Origin: Streptomyces lienomycini
GTDB lineage: Bacteria; Actinomycetota; Actinomycetes; Streptomycetales; Streptomycetaceae
Assembly (NCBI RefSeq): GCF_027947595.1
Contig: NZ_CP116257.1
Coordinates: 2,356,001 to 2,420,000, forward strand
Length of the DNA: 64,000 nucleotides
Direction of reading: 5' to 3'
Shown here: positions 1-10,211 of the stretch, piece by piece
Layout: every line of letters begins with the position of its first letter
Numbering within the stretch: position 1 is the first letter of the stretch
Made by a program: the position numbers and the translations under genes
The notes under the pieces: model-generated
The model's database searches: none
Told to the model about the DNA's origin: nothing
Seen by the model: only the letters and a program-made list of their open reading frames with translations

Positions 1-885
1 ACCCTCGGCCCGGCCGGGGAACTCGCGGGCTGGCCGGTCCTGCTCTTCGCGGGCACCCTGCTGCTGATCTTCATGCTCCAGGCGCGCAACATGCCCGGCG
101 CGATCCTGATCGGCATCGTCACCGGCACGATCGTCGCGGCGATCCTGAACGCCGCCGGGGTCATCGACCCGAAGCAGTGGGCCAACGGCGCCCCCGAACT
201 GCACGGCAGCGCGGTCTCCATGCCGGACTTCTCGCTCTTCGGCGGCCTGGAGTTCGGTGGCTGGGGCGAGGTCGGCGCGATGACGGTCGGCATGATCGTC
301 TTCACGCTGGTGCTCGCCGGGTTCTTCGACGCGATGGCCACCATCATCGGCGTCGGCACCGAGGCGAAGCTCGCCGACGACAAGGGCCGGATGCCGGGCC
401 TGTCGAAGGCACTGTTCATCGACGGCGCCGGCGGTGCCATCGGCGGCGTGGCGGGCGGCTCCGGCCAGACCGTCTTCGTGGAGTCCGCGACCGGCGTCGG
501 CGAGGGGGCCCGCACCGGGCTCGCCTCCGTCGTCACCGGCGTGTTCTTCGCCGCCTGCCTCTTCTTCACGCCGATCACCGCGATCGTGCCGCAGGAGGTC
601 GCCTCGGCGGCCCTGGTGGTCATCGGCGCGATGATGATGATGAACGCCCGGCACGTGGACTGGGCCGACCGGGCCACCGCGATCCCGGTCTTCCTGACCG
701 TCGTCCTGATGCCGTTCACGTACTCCATCACCGCCGGTGTCGCCGCCGGTGTCATCTCCTACGTCGCCATCAAGGCCGCCCAGGGCAAGGCCCGGGAGAT
801 CGGCGCGTTCATGTGGGTGCTGACGGTGATCTTCGTCGTCTACTTCGCCCTCAACCCGATCGAGAGCTGGCTGGGCGTGCACTAG
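1..885 (+). CDS. NCS2-family purine permease, AzgA type (5' end outside window)
   Basis: C-terminal part of a nucleobase:cation symporter-2 protein; the reading frame is open from base 1, so the N-terminal half lies to the left. Hydrophobic helices alternate with short loops. The segment around 420-530 encodes the conserved GGSGQTVFVESATGVGEG-type signature, followed by ARTGLASVVTG, as in the AzgA (hypoxanthine/guanine/adenine) branch rather than the uracil/xanthine branch. It presumably imports purine bases across the cytoplasmic membrane. The next gene, 51 bases downstream, is an XdhC-type xanthine dehydrogenase maturation factor, so uptake and purine oxidation look linked. Substrate is inferred from family only. 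Confidence 0.85.
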   Translation, partial: TLGPAGELAGWPVLLFAGTLLLIFMLQARNMPGAILIGIVTGTIVAAILNAAGVIDPKQWANGAPELHGSAVSMPDFSLFGGLEFGGWGEVGAMTVGMIVFTLVLAGFFDAMATIIGVGTEAKLADDKGRMPGLSKALFIDGAGGAIGGVAGGSGQTVFVESATGVGEGARTGLASVVTGVFFAACLFFTPITAIVPQEVASAALVVIGAMMMMNARHVDWADRATAIPVFLTVVLMPFTYSITAGVAAGVISYVAIKAAQGKAREIGAFMWVLTVIFVVYFALNPIESWLGVH

Positions 886-936
886 CCGCCACGACGGGAA
901 CCCTTCACGTACCTGTTGTCCAAGGAGGACCGAAAG

Positions 937-2088
937 ATGCTGGACATCGCCGAAGAGCTGCACCGGTGGGTCGAGCAGGGACGCGACTTCGCCGTGGCCA
1001 CCGTGGTGGCCGTCGGCGGCAGCGCGCCCCGCCGCCCCGGCGCCGCCCTCGCGGTGGACGCCGACGCGACGGTGATCGGCTCGGTCTCCGGCGGATGCGT
1101 GGAGGGGGCCGTGTACGAGCTGTGCCGGCAGGCCCTGGAGGACGGCGAAACCGTCCTCGAACGCTTCGGCTACAGCGACGAGGACGCCTTCGCCGTGGGG
1201 CTGACCTGCGGCGGGGTCATCGACATCCTCGTCACACCGGTACGGGCGGCGGATCCCGCCCGGCCGGTGCTGGCCGCCGCGCTCGCCGCCGCCGCGAACG
1301 GCGAGACGGCAGCCGTGGCCCGGGTCGTGAGCGGCCCCGGCGACCTGCTGGGCCGCGCGCTCCTCGTCCGCGCGGACGGCACCCGCGCCGGCGGCTTCGG
1401 CGGCCACCCCGAACTGGACCGCACGGCCGCCGCCGAGGCGAGCGCCTTCCTGGACGCCGGGCGCACCGGCACGCTGGAGATCGGCGAACAGGGCTCGCGC
1501 TGCGGAGTACCGCTGACCGTGCTGATCGAGTCCTCGGTCCCGGCCCCCCGCATGATCGTCTTCGGTGCGATCGACTTCGCCTCGGCGCTGGTCCGGGCCG
1601 GCAAGTTCCTCGGCTACCACGTGACGGTCTGCGACGCCCGCCCCGTCTTCGCGACCCCGGCCCGTTTCCCGGACGCGGACGAGATCGTCGTCGAGTGGCC
1701 CCACGAGTACCTGCGGCGCACGGAGGTCGACGCGCGCACGGTGCTGTGCGTCCTGACCCACGACGCCAAGTTCGACATACCGCTGCTCCGGCTGGCGCTG
1801 CGCCTCCCGGTGGCGTACGTCGGCGCGATGGGCTCCCGCCGCACCCACCTGGACCGCGACGCCCGGCTGCGCGAGGTCGGCGTGAGCGACCTGGAGCTGG
1901 CCCGACTGAGATCGCCCATCGGCCTCGACCTCGGCGCCCGCACCCCCGAGGAGACGGCCCTCTCCATCGCCGCCGAGATCGTCGCCACCCGCCACGGCGG
2001 CACGGGCGCCTCCCTGACCGGCGCCCACACCCCCATCCACCACGACGGCCCGACGGCACCCACGGGCCGGATCGGCTCGGTGGCCTGA
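937..2088 (+). CDS. xdhC: XdhC/CoxI family protein (xanthine dehydrogenase maturation factor)
   Basis: 383-residue protein. The N-terminal XdhC/CoxI domain (about residues 1-110) shows GSAPRRPGA, GSVSGGCVEG and GLTCGGVIDI. A C-terminal Rossmann-like domain (from about residue 205, VFGAIDFASALV) ends near residue 350. XdhC proteins bind molybdenum cofactor, promote its sulfuration and load it into xanthine dehydrogenase. ATG at 937 is chosen because AAGGAGGA lies 7 bases before it; an in-frame TTG at 916 has no such site. It follows a purine permease, and the window holds the later steps of urate breakdown (uricase at 52838), which fits a role in making urate. The dehydrogenase subunits are not in view. 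Confidence 0.88.
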   Translation: MLDIAEELHRWVEQGRDFAVATVVAVGGSAPRRPGAALAVDADATVIGSVSGGCVEGAVYELCRQALEDGETVLERFGYSDEDAFAVGLTCGGVIDILVTPVRAADPARPVLAAALAAAANGETAAVARVVSGPGDLLGRALLVRADGTRAGGFGGHPELDRTAAAEASAFLDAGRTGTLEIGEQGSRCGVPLTVLIESSVPAPRMIVFGAIDFASALVRAGKFLGYHVTVCDARPVFATPARFPDADEIVVEWPHEYLRRTEVDARTVLCVLTHDAKFDIPLLRLALRLPVAYVGAMGSRRTHLDRDARLREVGVSDLELARLRSPIGLDLGARTPEETALSIAAEIVATRHGGTGASLTGAHTPIHHDGPTAPTGRIGSVA

Positions 2089-2146
2089 TCACTGCCGAAG
2101 CCCCTGGCCCGGCCCATGTGTCCGTACCCGCCACTATGTTCACCGC

Positions 2147-2971
2147 ATGAAACCCGAGATTCTCGGCAAGACGAACCGGTTCCGTGCGAAGGCGCTCGCG
2201 GGCGGCGTCCCGTCCGTCGAGGTGGAGAGGTGGCTCGAGGCCGCCCGTCCCTGCGCCACCCTGGCGTCCACCGTGGACGGGCCGGTCGTGGGCCACTTCG
2301 GCGGGCCCGACCTGCTCCCCGTCGGCGCTCCCCGACTCCCGGCAGGGCTGAAGCTGATCGCGATGCTGGACCTCGCCGCGCTGCCCGGCGACGCGACGAC
2401 CCTGGCACTGCCCCCCGACGGCCGGCTCCTCTTCTTCGCCCGGCTCCACGCCGACGACCTCGACGCCTCCGGCCGGGTGATGTACGTCCCCGCCGGCACG
2501 CCCCTCGACGAACACCCCGGGGCCGACGGCCATGAGCGCGCGGAACTGAGGCTGAGGTACGACCTCTCCCTGCCGGACAACGAGGTGCTCATCGACCCCG
2601 TCGAGCACCCGCACGCCAAGGAACTGCGCCAGGCATGGTCGGACGTGCTGTACGAGGACCGGCACCATCGCGACGCGACCCACCTGCAGATCGACGGGTA
2701 TTCCAGGGACTCCTTCGGCGAGGACGACCCCGTCACCGCGTCCGCCGCCATGGCGGCGGAGAGTGCGGGGAAGCCGGAGGGCAGGCGGGCCAGTCCATGG
2801 GCACGGCCTCGCCCCGACGACTGGGCGCTTCTCGCGCAGTGGTACGGCGGCGTCCTGGACCTTGGGAACCTGCACATCGGCGGTGACGTCTTCTGGACGG
2901 TCGCGAGGAACGATCTGGAGGCGCGGCGCTTCGACCGGGTGGCCGTCCTGGGATGCTTCGACGGCCCGTGA
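2147..2971 (+). CDS. DUF1963 (YwqG-like) family protein
   Basis: 274-residue soluble protein without signal peptide or membrane segment. It has the DUF1963/YwqG layout: an early GGPDLLPVGAPRLPAGLKLIA segment, a middle LLFFARLHADDL strand, and a C-terminal DWALLAQW...VFWTVARNDL segment. The biochemical function of this family is unknown; the Bacillus ywqG gene sits beside an LXG toxin locus, which is only suggestive. Here it stands alone between xdhC (58 bases upstream) and a convergent phosphodiesterase gene. A second, more divergent relative lies at 33585-34628 behind a nuclease-like gene. Confidence 0.75.
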   Translation: MKPEILGKTNRFRAKALAGGVPSVEVERWLEAARPCATLASTVDGPVVGHFGGPDLLPVGAPRLPAGLKLIAMLDLAALPGDATTLALPPDGRLLFFARLHADDLDASGRVMYVPAGTPLDEHPGADGHERAELRLRYDLSLPDNEVLIDPVEHPHAKELRQAWSDVLYEDRHHRDATHLQIDGYSRDSFGEDDPVTASAAMAAESAGKPEGRRASPWARPRPDDWALLAQWYGGVLDLGNLHIGGDVFWTVARNDLEARRFDRVAVLGCFDGP

Positions 2972-3079
2972 GCCGAGAGTCCGGCTCACCCTGGCTTCAC
3001 GAGGGGACGGCAGGCGTGCCGGGCACGCTCTCCGGTGGCCTGCCGCGGAGGCGTCTGGCGGACCCGGACGGCCCCGCCC

Positions 3080-3946
3080 CTACCTGGTCATCGACACGTC
3101 CGCCACCACCGGGCGATGGTCCGAGGCGACGGCTTCCACCGGGACCGAGGCGCCGCGCACCCGGACGCCCTTGCCGACGGCCACGTAGTCGATCCGCTTC
3201 ACGGGTGCCTCGGCCGGATACGTCCCCGGGGATCCGGGCCCGGCTCCCGCGTCGCGCAGCTCCCGCCACAGCGGTGCCAGCTCGGGCGCCGAGGGCTCGG
3301 CGTTGAAGTCGCCCAGCAGGAACTGGCGGGCGCCTGGCAGTCGTGCCCGCTCGCGGGCCATGATCCGCCGGGTGTCGGCGACCTGCGCCCCCCGGACCGC
3401 CGGGTCCGCCCGGTAGTCGAGGTGCGTCACGAACACCTGCACCGGCACACCCCGCACCTTGAGCGTCACCTCGCCGAACCCGGGCGCGGGCGCCGGCGCC
3501 GGATTCTCGTCCTGCGTGGACAGGCGCGTGATCTCGTGGTTCGTCGCGGAACGGATCGGGAAGCGGGACAGCACCGCCACCCCGTACTCGCGCCGGGGCC
3601 CGCCCGCCGTCACCGGATCGAGGCTGTAGATCGGCGCGAACGACACCCGCATGCCGAGCCGCCGCGCCAGCTCCCCGGCCACGTCGAGCCCCTGGCTGCG
3701 CGCTCCCCAGTGCACGTCGACCTCCTGGAGGCCGATCACGTCCGCGTCGAGGGCGCGCAGCGCGGCGGCCTGCCTCTCGAGGTCGAAGACGCCGTCCGTA
3801 CCCGTACCGGCGTGGACGTTGTAGGTGGCGATGCGCAGCGGGACCGGGCGGCCCTGGCCGGCGGAGGCGGGCGGCGCCGCCACGGCCAGGGTCAACAGGG
3901 CGCCGGTCACGGACAGTTGGATGAGGGTGCGCGCTCTGACAGACAT
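3080..3946 (-). CDS. Secreted endonuclease/exonuclease/phosphatase (EEP) family protein
   Basis: 288 residues. A Sec signal peptide of about 29 residues ends in PPASA, followed by a complete EEP (DNase I-like) fold. Visible motifs are ATYNVHAGT, LQEVD (metal-binding Glu), THLDYR (catalytic His region), LLGDFNAEP (Asp/Asn), RIDYV and the final SDHRPV. All active-site elements are present, so it should be an active Mg-dependent phosphodiesterase or nuclease outside the cell. The substrate (nucleic acid, phospholipid head group or other phosphoester) cannot be read from sequence. It is the last of three minus-strand genes (4495-5283, 4032-4472, this one) but sits 85 bases after the middle gene, so cotranscription is uncertain. 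Confidence 0.88.
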   Translation of the reverse strand: MSVRARTLIQLSVTGALLTLAVAAPPASAGQGRPVPLRIATYNVHAGTGTDGVFDLERQAAALRALDADVIGLQEVDVHWGARSQGLDVAGELARRLGMRVSFAPIYSLDPVTAGGPRREYGVAVLSRFPIRSATNHEITRLSTQDENPAPAPAPGFGEVTLKVRGVPVQVFVTHLDYRADPAVRGAQVADTRRIMARERARLPGARQFLLGDFNAEPSAPELAPLWRELRDAGAGPGSPGTYPAEAPVKRIDYVAVGKGVRVRGASVPVEAVASDHRPVVADVSMTR

Positions 3947-4031
3947 GTCGGCACGGTACGCGGGAATCCGCCCCGGCGGAGCCCGCGGCGCCCTTTCGAC
4001 GCCGGCCGGACCCGCGCCGGCCCCCGGAGGT

Positions 4032-4472
4032 TCACGGGCTGCGCAGCAGCCGGTTCACCGTGCGGCCGAAGACGTACCGCCCCGAGCGGGCGAGGACGCC
4101 GTCGAAGAGGGCGGGCAGGAGCCGGACGTCCAGCTCCTCGCGCCACACCACGCGTGCCCGGCCGCCGGGCCCCGGCCGGACCTCGATCTCCGCCCGGCCC
4201 CGCACCAGGCGGCCGCGCTTGTCGAGCCGGCACAGACCGGGGGCGCCGTCCCCGGGCGGCCGCCAGACGGTCACCTCCATCGTGTCGTCGAAGGCGAGCG
4301 GGCCGGCACCCGTGCGGGCCACGATCACCGTGCCCGGGCCGGTGGGGCCGGGCGTGGCGACGGTGACGCGGGTCAGCGGCACGGAGTCGCCGTGCCGCTC
4401 CCAGCGGGTGAGCCTGCGCCAGGCCTCGTCCGGGGGGAGCGGGGCGGTGCGTTCGAAGGAGAAGGTGGCCAC
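4032..4472 (-). CDS. SRPBCC family protein
   Basis: 146-residue cytoplasmic protein with the START/Bet v1-like (SRPBCC) pattern. It starts with the ATFSFERTAPLPPDEAWRRL segment typical of polyketide-cyclase/dehydrase-like members, has beta strands through the middle, and a long C-terminal helix (about residues 112-143). It starts with GTG. Members bind hydrophobic ligands; no catalytic residues can be assigned. It lies 22 bases downstream of a lipoprotein deacetylase gene on the same strand and may be cotranscribed with it. Confidence 0.75.
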   Translation of the reverse strand: MATFSFERTAPLPPDEAWRRLTRWERHGDSVPLTRVTVATPGPTGPGTVIVARTGAGPLAFDDTMEVTVWRPPGDGAPGLCRLDKRGRLVRGRAEIEVRPGPGGRARVVWREELDVRLLPALFDGVLARSGRYVFGRTVNRLLRSP

Positions 4473-4494
4473 GGGACGATCGTAGGCACACCGC

Positions 4495-5283
4495 CTACCG
4501 GTAGACCGTGCCCGGCTCGGCCTTTCCGGGGGCGAGCAGTTGGGGGACCGTCACGAAGACGTACCCGCGCTTCTTGAGCGCGTCGATGATCCCGGGCACG
4601 GCGGGCACGGTGCCGTCGTAGATGTCGTGCAGCAGGATGATGCCGTCCCTGGACGACTGGTCCAGGACACGCTCGGTGATCAGGTCGGAGTCGTTCGTCT
4701 TGTAGTCCTTGGCGGTCACGCTCCACAGCACCTCCGCCAGCCCCAGCTCGCGGCAGATGTCGTGCACCGTGTCGTCCGTGCGGCCCTGTGGCGGGCGCAT
4801 CAGGGTGGGACGTCTGCCCGTCAGGCGCTCTATCTCCTTGTTCGGGCGCTCCAGCTCCTCGCGTATCTCGTCCGGCTCGGCGTCCGTGAGGATCTTGTGC
4901 GTCCAGGTGTGGCTCGCCACCTCGTGGCCCTCATTCGCCATGCGCCTGACAAGCTCGGGGTAGGTGTCGATGTGCCGCTTGCCGAGCAGGAAGAAGGTCG
5001 CCGGGACCTGCTTCTCCTTGAGTATGTCGAGCAGCCGGGCGGAGTTCTCGCTCGGTCCGGCGTCGAAGGTCAGCGCGATGCACTTGGCGTGCGCGCAGTC
5101 GACGGTGCCGAACGAGGCCGCCCGGGCCTCGGAACCCGCCGCGCCCCGGACGGAGCTGGGTGAGGTCGTCTCCAGTTTCGTGCAGCCGCTCAGCGCGAGG
5201 GTCAGCGCCGCTGCGGCGGCGAAGGTCGCGACCGCAGGCAACCTGGTCCCCGGTTTTGTCATCTTCCTGGTCAGCGAAGGCAT
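4495..5283 (-). CDS. Polysaccharide deacetylase (NodB) lipoprotein
   Basis: 262 residues. A basic n-region, hydrophobic core and lipobox LALSGC (Cys about residue 34) mark an exported lipoprotein. The NodB domain spans about residues 75-255: motif 1 LTFDAGPS, motif 2 SHTWTH, motif 3 MRPPQGR, and the late LLHDIYDGT. It would deacetylate a cell-wall or extracellular glycan. In motif 1 the usual metal-ligand second Asp is Ala (TFDAGP), while both His are kept. The ATG at 5283 has no ribosome site, but a TATAGT -10-like box ends about 6 bases before it, so a leaderless transcript is likely; GTG at 5298 and ATG at 5262 are alternatives. Confidence 0.85.
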   Translation of the reverse strand: MPSLTRKMTKPGTRLPAVATFAAAAALTLALSGCTKLETTSPSSVRGAAGSEARAASFGTVDCAHAKCIALTFDAGPSENSARLLDILKEKQVPATFFLLGKRHIDTYPELVRRMANEGHEVASHTWTHKILTDAEPDEIREELERPNKEIERLTGRRPTLMRPPQGRTDDTVHDICRELGLAEVLWSVTAKDYKTNDSDLITERVLDQSSRDGIILLHDIYDGTVPAVPGIIDALKKRGYVFVTVPQLLAPGKAEPGTVYR

Positions 5284-5291
5284 GCGGGGAC

Positions 5292-5308
5292 TATACACAG
5301 AGTGTATA
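5292..5308. promoter_or_regulatory. Palindromic operator candidate TATACAC-aga-GTGTATA
   Basis: Perfect 7-base inverted repeat with a 3-base spacer in the divergent region between the deacetylase lipoprotein (-) and the sugar-nucleotide SDR (+). It overlaps the TATAGT box that could serve the deacetylase promoter, so a bound repressor would block that promoter. AT-rich sequence of this kind is rare in this GC-rich DNA. The regulator is not identified; the form resembles GntR-type sites, which is inference. Confidence 0.45.
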
Positions 5309-5412
5309 CAGCCAGCTCACAGCGCCCCCTCGAATGCGAGTTCGGGGTAGTGGGGGCGGTCGCCGGGTTACTCAGCCGACACGTACGTGACGGTCGGAGT
5401 GAGGAGAGGCCC

Positions 5413-6405
<993 letters not shown>

Positions 6406-6525
6406 CCCGAGGCCAGAAGCAACACATAGCGTGACAAGTCAGTGCTTGTCCGGAAGTGACCTGTCTCCAAGTGTTTGAGGCAACTCGGCCGCGGCACCCG
6501 CGACGCCGAGAGAGGAGCCCGCCCC

Positions 6526-8166
6526 ATGCGCATCCTTGGTATCAACGCACTGTTCCACGACCCGGCCGCCGCGCTCGTCGTCGACGGCCGGACCGTCGCG
6601 GCCGCCGAGGAGGAGCGGTTCAGCCGGCGCAAGCACGGCAAGCGCCCGGTGCCCTTCTCCGCCTGGGAGGTCCCGGAGCTGTCGGCGCGGTGGTGCCTGG
6701 AACACGCCGGGGTGCGACCGGAGGAGCTGGACGCCGTCGCCTACTCCTTCGACCCCAAGCTGGCCCGGCCCGCCCGCGACATGGGCCTGGACGACCCCTG
6801 GGACCCGCTGCGCCTGGAGTACGCCCGCCGCGCCCCCCGGTTCCTCGCCGACGCGCTGCCCGGACTCGACCCCGACCGGGTCGTCTTCGTCCCGCACCAC
6901 GTCGCGCACGCCGCCTCCGCGGGACCGGCCTCGCCCCACCCCGACAACGACGTCCTCGTCCTCGACGGGCGCGGCGAGTCCGCCTCCCACCTGGCCGGAC
7001 GCTACCGCGACGGCAAACTCGACGTCCTCGCCACGCAGGCGCTGCCGCACTCGCTCGGCCTGGTCTACGAGGAACTGACCGAGCACCTCGGCTTCCTGCG
7101 CAGCAGCGACGAGTACAAGGTGATGGCCCTCGCCTCCTACGGCACCCCCCGCTTCACGGACCGGCTGCGCGAGCGCGTCCACGCCACCGGCGACGGCGGC
7201 TTCCGCGCCCACGGCGTCGACTGGGCCGCCCTCGCCCCGCCCCGCGCCAGGGGCGAGGACTGGACGAAGGACCACGCCGACCTCGCCGCGAGCACCCAGG
7301 CCGCCCTGGAGGAACTGCTCCTCGAACTCGTCCACTGGCTGCACGGCGAGGCCGGCGGCGAGGCCCTGACCATGGCCGGCGGCGTCGCGCTGAACTGCGT
7401 CGCCAACTCGAAGATCGCCGCGCGCGGCCCGTACCGGCACGTGTGGGTGCAGCCCGCCGCCGGTGACGCCGGTACGGCCCTCGGCGGCGCCCTGCACGTG
7501 GCCGCCGCCCAGGAGGGCACCGCGCCCGAGCCGATGCCCGGCACCGACCTCGGCCGCGGCTGGAGCGACGACGAGATCCGCGCCTGGCTGGAGACCGCCG
7601 CCGTCCCCTACGAGGAACCGGACGACATCGCCGAGACCGTCGCCGAGGAACTCGCCCGCGACGGCGTCGTCGCCTGGTTCCAGGGCCGCAGCGAGTTCGG
7701 GCCGCGCGCCCTCGGACACCGCTCCCTGATGGCCCACCCCGGCCGCGCGGAGAACCTCGAACGCCTCAACCACGTCAAGGGCCGCGAGGAGTTCCGCCCC
7801 GTCGCGCCCATGGTGCTCGCCGACCGCGCCGCCGGCCTCTTCACCGGGCCGCTCCCCAGCCCGTACATGCTCTTCGTGCACGACGTCGACCCCGCCTGGC
7901 GCGACCGGATCCCGGCCGTCGTCCACATCGACGGCACCGCCCGCATCCAGACCGTCGAGGAACGCCGCGAACCGCTCGTCGCGCGGATGCTGGCCGCCTT
8001 CGAACGCCGCACCGGGCTGCCCGTCGTCGTCAACACCAGCCTCAACACCGCCGGGCGGCCCATGGTCGACGACCCGCGCGACGCACTGGAGTGCTTCGGC
8101 TCCGCCCCCGTGGACCTGCTCGCCATCGGCCCCTTCGCGGTGCGCCGGGGACGGGCGTTCGCATGA
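6526..8166 (+). CDS. Carbamoyltransferase, NodU/CmcH family
   Basis: 546 residues. The N-terminal Kae1/ASKHA-like domain starts MRILGINALFHDPAA and contains EEERFSRRKHGK and the metal-binding VPHHVAHAAS. The C-terminal YrdC-like part contains GRSEFGPRALGHRS and NTSLNTAGRPMVDDP. The family transfers a carbamoyl group from carbamoyl phosphate, via carbamoyl-AMP, to a sugar hydroxyl. Length is normal. ATG 6526 is preceded by AGAGGAG. The TGA overlaps the ATG of the next glycosyltransferase, so a carbamoylated sugar residue in the product glycan is likely. This is the first gene of the tightly overlapped block. Confidence 0.92.
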   Translation: MRILGINALFHDPAAALVVDGRTVAAAEEERFSRRKHGKRPVPFSAWEVPELSARWCLEHAGVRPEELDAVAYSFDPKLARPARDMGLDDPWDPLRLEYARRAPRFLADALPGLDPDRVVFVPHHVAHAASAGPASPHPDNDVLVLDGRGESASHLAGRYRDGKLDVLATQALPHSLGLVYEELTEHLGFLRSSDEYKVMALASYGTPRFTDRLRERVHATGDGGFRAHGVDWAALAPPRARGEDWTKDHADLAASTQAALEELLLELVHWLHGEAGGEALTMAGGVALNCVANSKIAARGPYRHVWVQPAAGDAGTALGGALHVAAAQEGTAPEPMPGTDLGRGWSDDEIRAWLETAAVPYEEPDDIAETVAEELARDGVVAWFQGRSEFGPRALGHRSLMAHPGRAENLERLNHVKGREEFRPVAPMVLADRAAGLFTGPLPSPYMLFVHDVDPAWRDRIPAVVHIDGTARIQTVEERREPLVARMLAAFERRTGLPVVVNTSLNTAGRPMVDDPRDALECFGSAPVDLLAIGPFAVRRGRAFA

Positions 8167-9197
8167 GCACCGCACCCGGGGCCGGCGGCCCGCGCACCGG
8201 CTACGCCGTCGTCGTCCCGACCCTCGTACGCGACACACTCGCCGACTGCCTGGCCGCGCTGGTCGCCGCGCACGGGCCCGACCCCGACGAGATCGTCCTC
8301 GTCGACGACCGGCCGGGACCGGACGCCGACCCCGGCGCGCTGGAGCACGCGCTGACCGTCCTCGGCGACCTGCGCGCCCGCACGGTGGTACTGCGCAGCG
8401 GCGGACGCGGACCCGCCGCCGCCCGCAACACCGGAATCCAGGCGGTCGCCTCGCCCTGGACCGCGTTCCTCGACGACGACGTCCAGGTCGGCCCGCACTG
8501 GTGCGACCAGCTGATCCAGGACCTCGCCGAGGCGGCGCCCGACACCGGCGCCGTGCAAGGGGTGATCGCCGTGCCGCTGCCCGGGGAACGCCGCCCCACC
8601 GACTGGGAACGCGGCACCGCCGGGCTCGCGCGGGCCCGGTGGATCACCGCCGACATGGCCTACCGCACCGACGTGCTCAAACAGGTCGGCGGCTTCGACG
8701 AACGCTTCACCCGCGCCTTCCGCGAGGACGCCGACCTCGCGCTGCGCGTCCTCGACGCGGGCTGGCGCATCCGGCGGGGCCGCCGCACCACCCGCCACCC
8801 CGTACGCCCCGCCGCACGCTGGGTCTCGCTGAAGCAGCAGCGCGGCAACGCCGACGACGCCCTGATGCGGCGCCTGCACGGCCCCGACTGGTGGGCCAAG
8901 GCCGTCGCGCCCCGGGGCCGCATCCGGCGCCACGCCGCGATCACCGCCGCCGGAACCGCTGCCCTCGCCCTCGCCGCGGCCGGACGCCCCCGGGCCGCCG
9001 CCCTCGCCGCGCTCGGCTGGGCCGCGGGCACCGCCGAGTTCGCCTGGGCCCGCATCGCACCCGGACCGCGCACCCGGCACGAGGTCACCACCATGCTGGT
9101 CACCAGCGTGCTCATCCCACCCGCCGCGACCTGGCACCGGCTCAGCGGACTCTGGCACCACCGGGCCGCCCCCGCCTGGCGGGAGGTGGCCGCATGA
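8163..9197 (+). CDS. Glycosyltransferase family 2
   Basis: 344 residues. GT-A fold begins YAVVVPTLVRDTLADCL, with VLVDDRPGP (nucleotide-binding Asp), GPAAARNTGI and the FLDDDVQVG metal-binding motif, then GGFDERFTRAFREDADLALR near residues 175-195. A C-terminal basic and Ala-rich region (about 260-330) has hydrophobic segments that may touch the membrane. Acceptor and donor are unknown. ATG 8163 overlaps the carbamoyltransferase stop (ATGA), and its own stop overlaps the next start in the same way, showing translational coupling. Confidence 0.88.
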   Translation: MSTAPGAGGPRTGYAVVVPTLVRDTLADCLAALVAAHGPDPDEIVLVDDRPGPDADPGALEHALTVLGDLRARTVVLRSGGRGPAAARNTGIQAVASPWTAFLDDDVQVGPHWCDQLIQDLAEAAPDTGAVQGVIAVPLPGERRPTDWERGTAGLARARWITADMAYRTDVLKQVGGFDERFTRAFREDADLALRVLDAGWRIRRGRRTTRHPVRPAARWVSLKQQRGNADDALMRRLHGPDWWAKAVAPRGRIRRHAAITAAGTAALALAAAGRPRAAALAALGWAAGTAEFAWARIAPGPRTRHEVTTMLVTSVLIPPAATWHRLSGLWHHRAAPAWREVAA

Positions 9198-10211
9198 GCC
9201 CCGCCGGGAACCGGGTGAAGGCCGTCCTCTTCGACCGCGACGGCACCCTCGTCCACGACGTCCCCTACAACGGCGACCCGGACCTGGTCCGACCGGTCGA
9301 AGGCGCCCGCGAGGCGGTGGCGCTGCTGCGCGCACACGGCATCCGCGTCGGCGTCGTCACCAACCAGTCCGGGGTCGCCCGCGGCCTGATCAGCGACGGC
9401 GACGTCCGGCGCGTCAACCGTCGTATCGACGATCTGATCGGTCCCTTCGACGTCTGGGCGATCTGCCCGCACGGCCCCGACGACGGCTGCCACTGCCGCA
9501 AGCCGCAGCCCGGCATGGTCCTGTGGGCGGCGGGCCGCGTCTGCGCCCACCCCGCCGACTGCGTCGTCATCGGCGACATCGGCGCCGACACGCAGGCCGC
9601 CGAACGCGCCGGTGCCCACGGCATCCTCGTCCCCAACGACCGCACCCGCCCCGAGGAGACGGCCGCCGCGGCCCACCTCGCCCCGGACCTCCTCACCGCC
9701 GTACGGGCCGTTCTCGACGGCCCGCCCAGGGGCCGGGTCCTGGCCGACGAGCGGCCCATCGAGGCGGCGTACGGCACGGGCCCGGGAGACCCCCGCCCCT
9801 CACCGCGGCCCCGGCCGCCGACCGGCCCGCTCCCCCGACGGCCCGGCCGCCACCACCCCGGCCGGGGCGTGTTCGCCCCGGGACCCGCGCCCGGCGCACG
9901 CCGAGGACGGCCCGGGCCGTGCCGCGGCGCAGCGGGGCGGTCGCACCCCGGACCCGGACACGCCCGTGACCGGCGCCGCCCCACCCACCACCGGGCCGAG
10001 CCGGCCACCGGCCCAGGACGCCCGTGCCGGTGGGTCGTCGGCTCCGGATGCCTGTGCCGGTGGGTCGTCGACCCCGGACGCCCGCACCGGCCGCTCCCCG
10101 GCCCCGGACCCCCGTCCCGGGTCTGGCGGGGGCAGCGCCGTGGTGGGGCGGGCGCGTGCCGGGGCGGACCGGGGGTGTGGTCCCGTGGGCGGCACCGGGA
10201 GGCCGGCATGA
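9194..10211 (+). CDS. HAD-IIIA phosphatase, GmhB-like (heptose bisphosphatase), with disordered tail that seems frameshifted
   Basis: Residues 1-175 form a complete histidinol-phosphatase/GmhB-type HAD domain: VLFDRDGTLVHD (nucleophile Asp and acid/base Asp), VTNQSGVARG, zinc loop Cys/His (ICPHGPDDGCHCRKPQPG) and VIGDIGAD. GmhB removes the 7-phosphate of D-glycero-manno-heptose 1,7-bisphosphate, fitting GmhA and HldE in the same operon. After about 9776 this frame turns into Pro/Arg-rich text. Better coding character moves to another frame (9795-9840), then to a third, which ends in a TGA at 10209-10211 overlapping the next ATG. Two one-base deletions would explain this. Read literally, the original frame runs open into the next gene as a fusion of about 672 residues (9194-11212). 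Confidence 0.7.
10017..10106 (+). repeat. Three tandem 30-bp repeats in the phosphatase tail
   Basis: Units at 10017-10046, 10047-10076 and 10077-10106. The first two differ at a few positions; the third is more diverged. In the frame ending at 10211 each unit encodes a decapeptide of the type DARAGGSSAP / DACAGGSSTP / DARTGRSPAP, a flexible linker. Their 30-base period keeps any frame. Confidence 0.8.

Noticed and set aside
177..2150. Long open frames overlapping real genes in other frames or on the opposite strand
   Set aside because: At about 72% GC, stop codons are rare in several frames. These frames have Arg/Pro/Gly-rich text, no domains and poor ribosome sites, so they were left out throughout the window.
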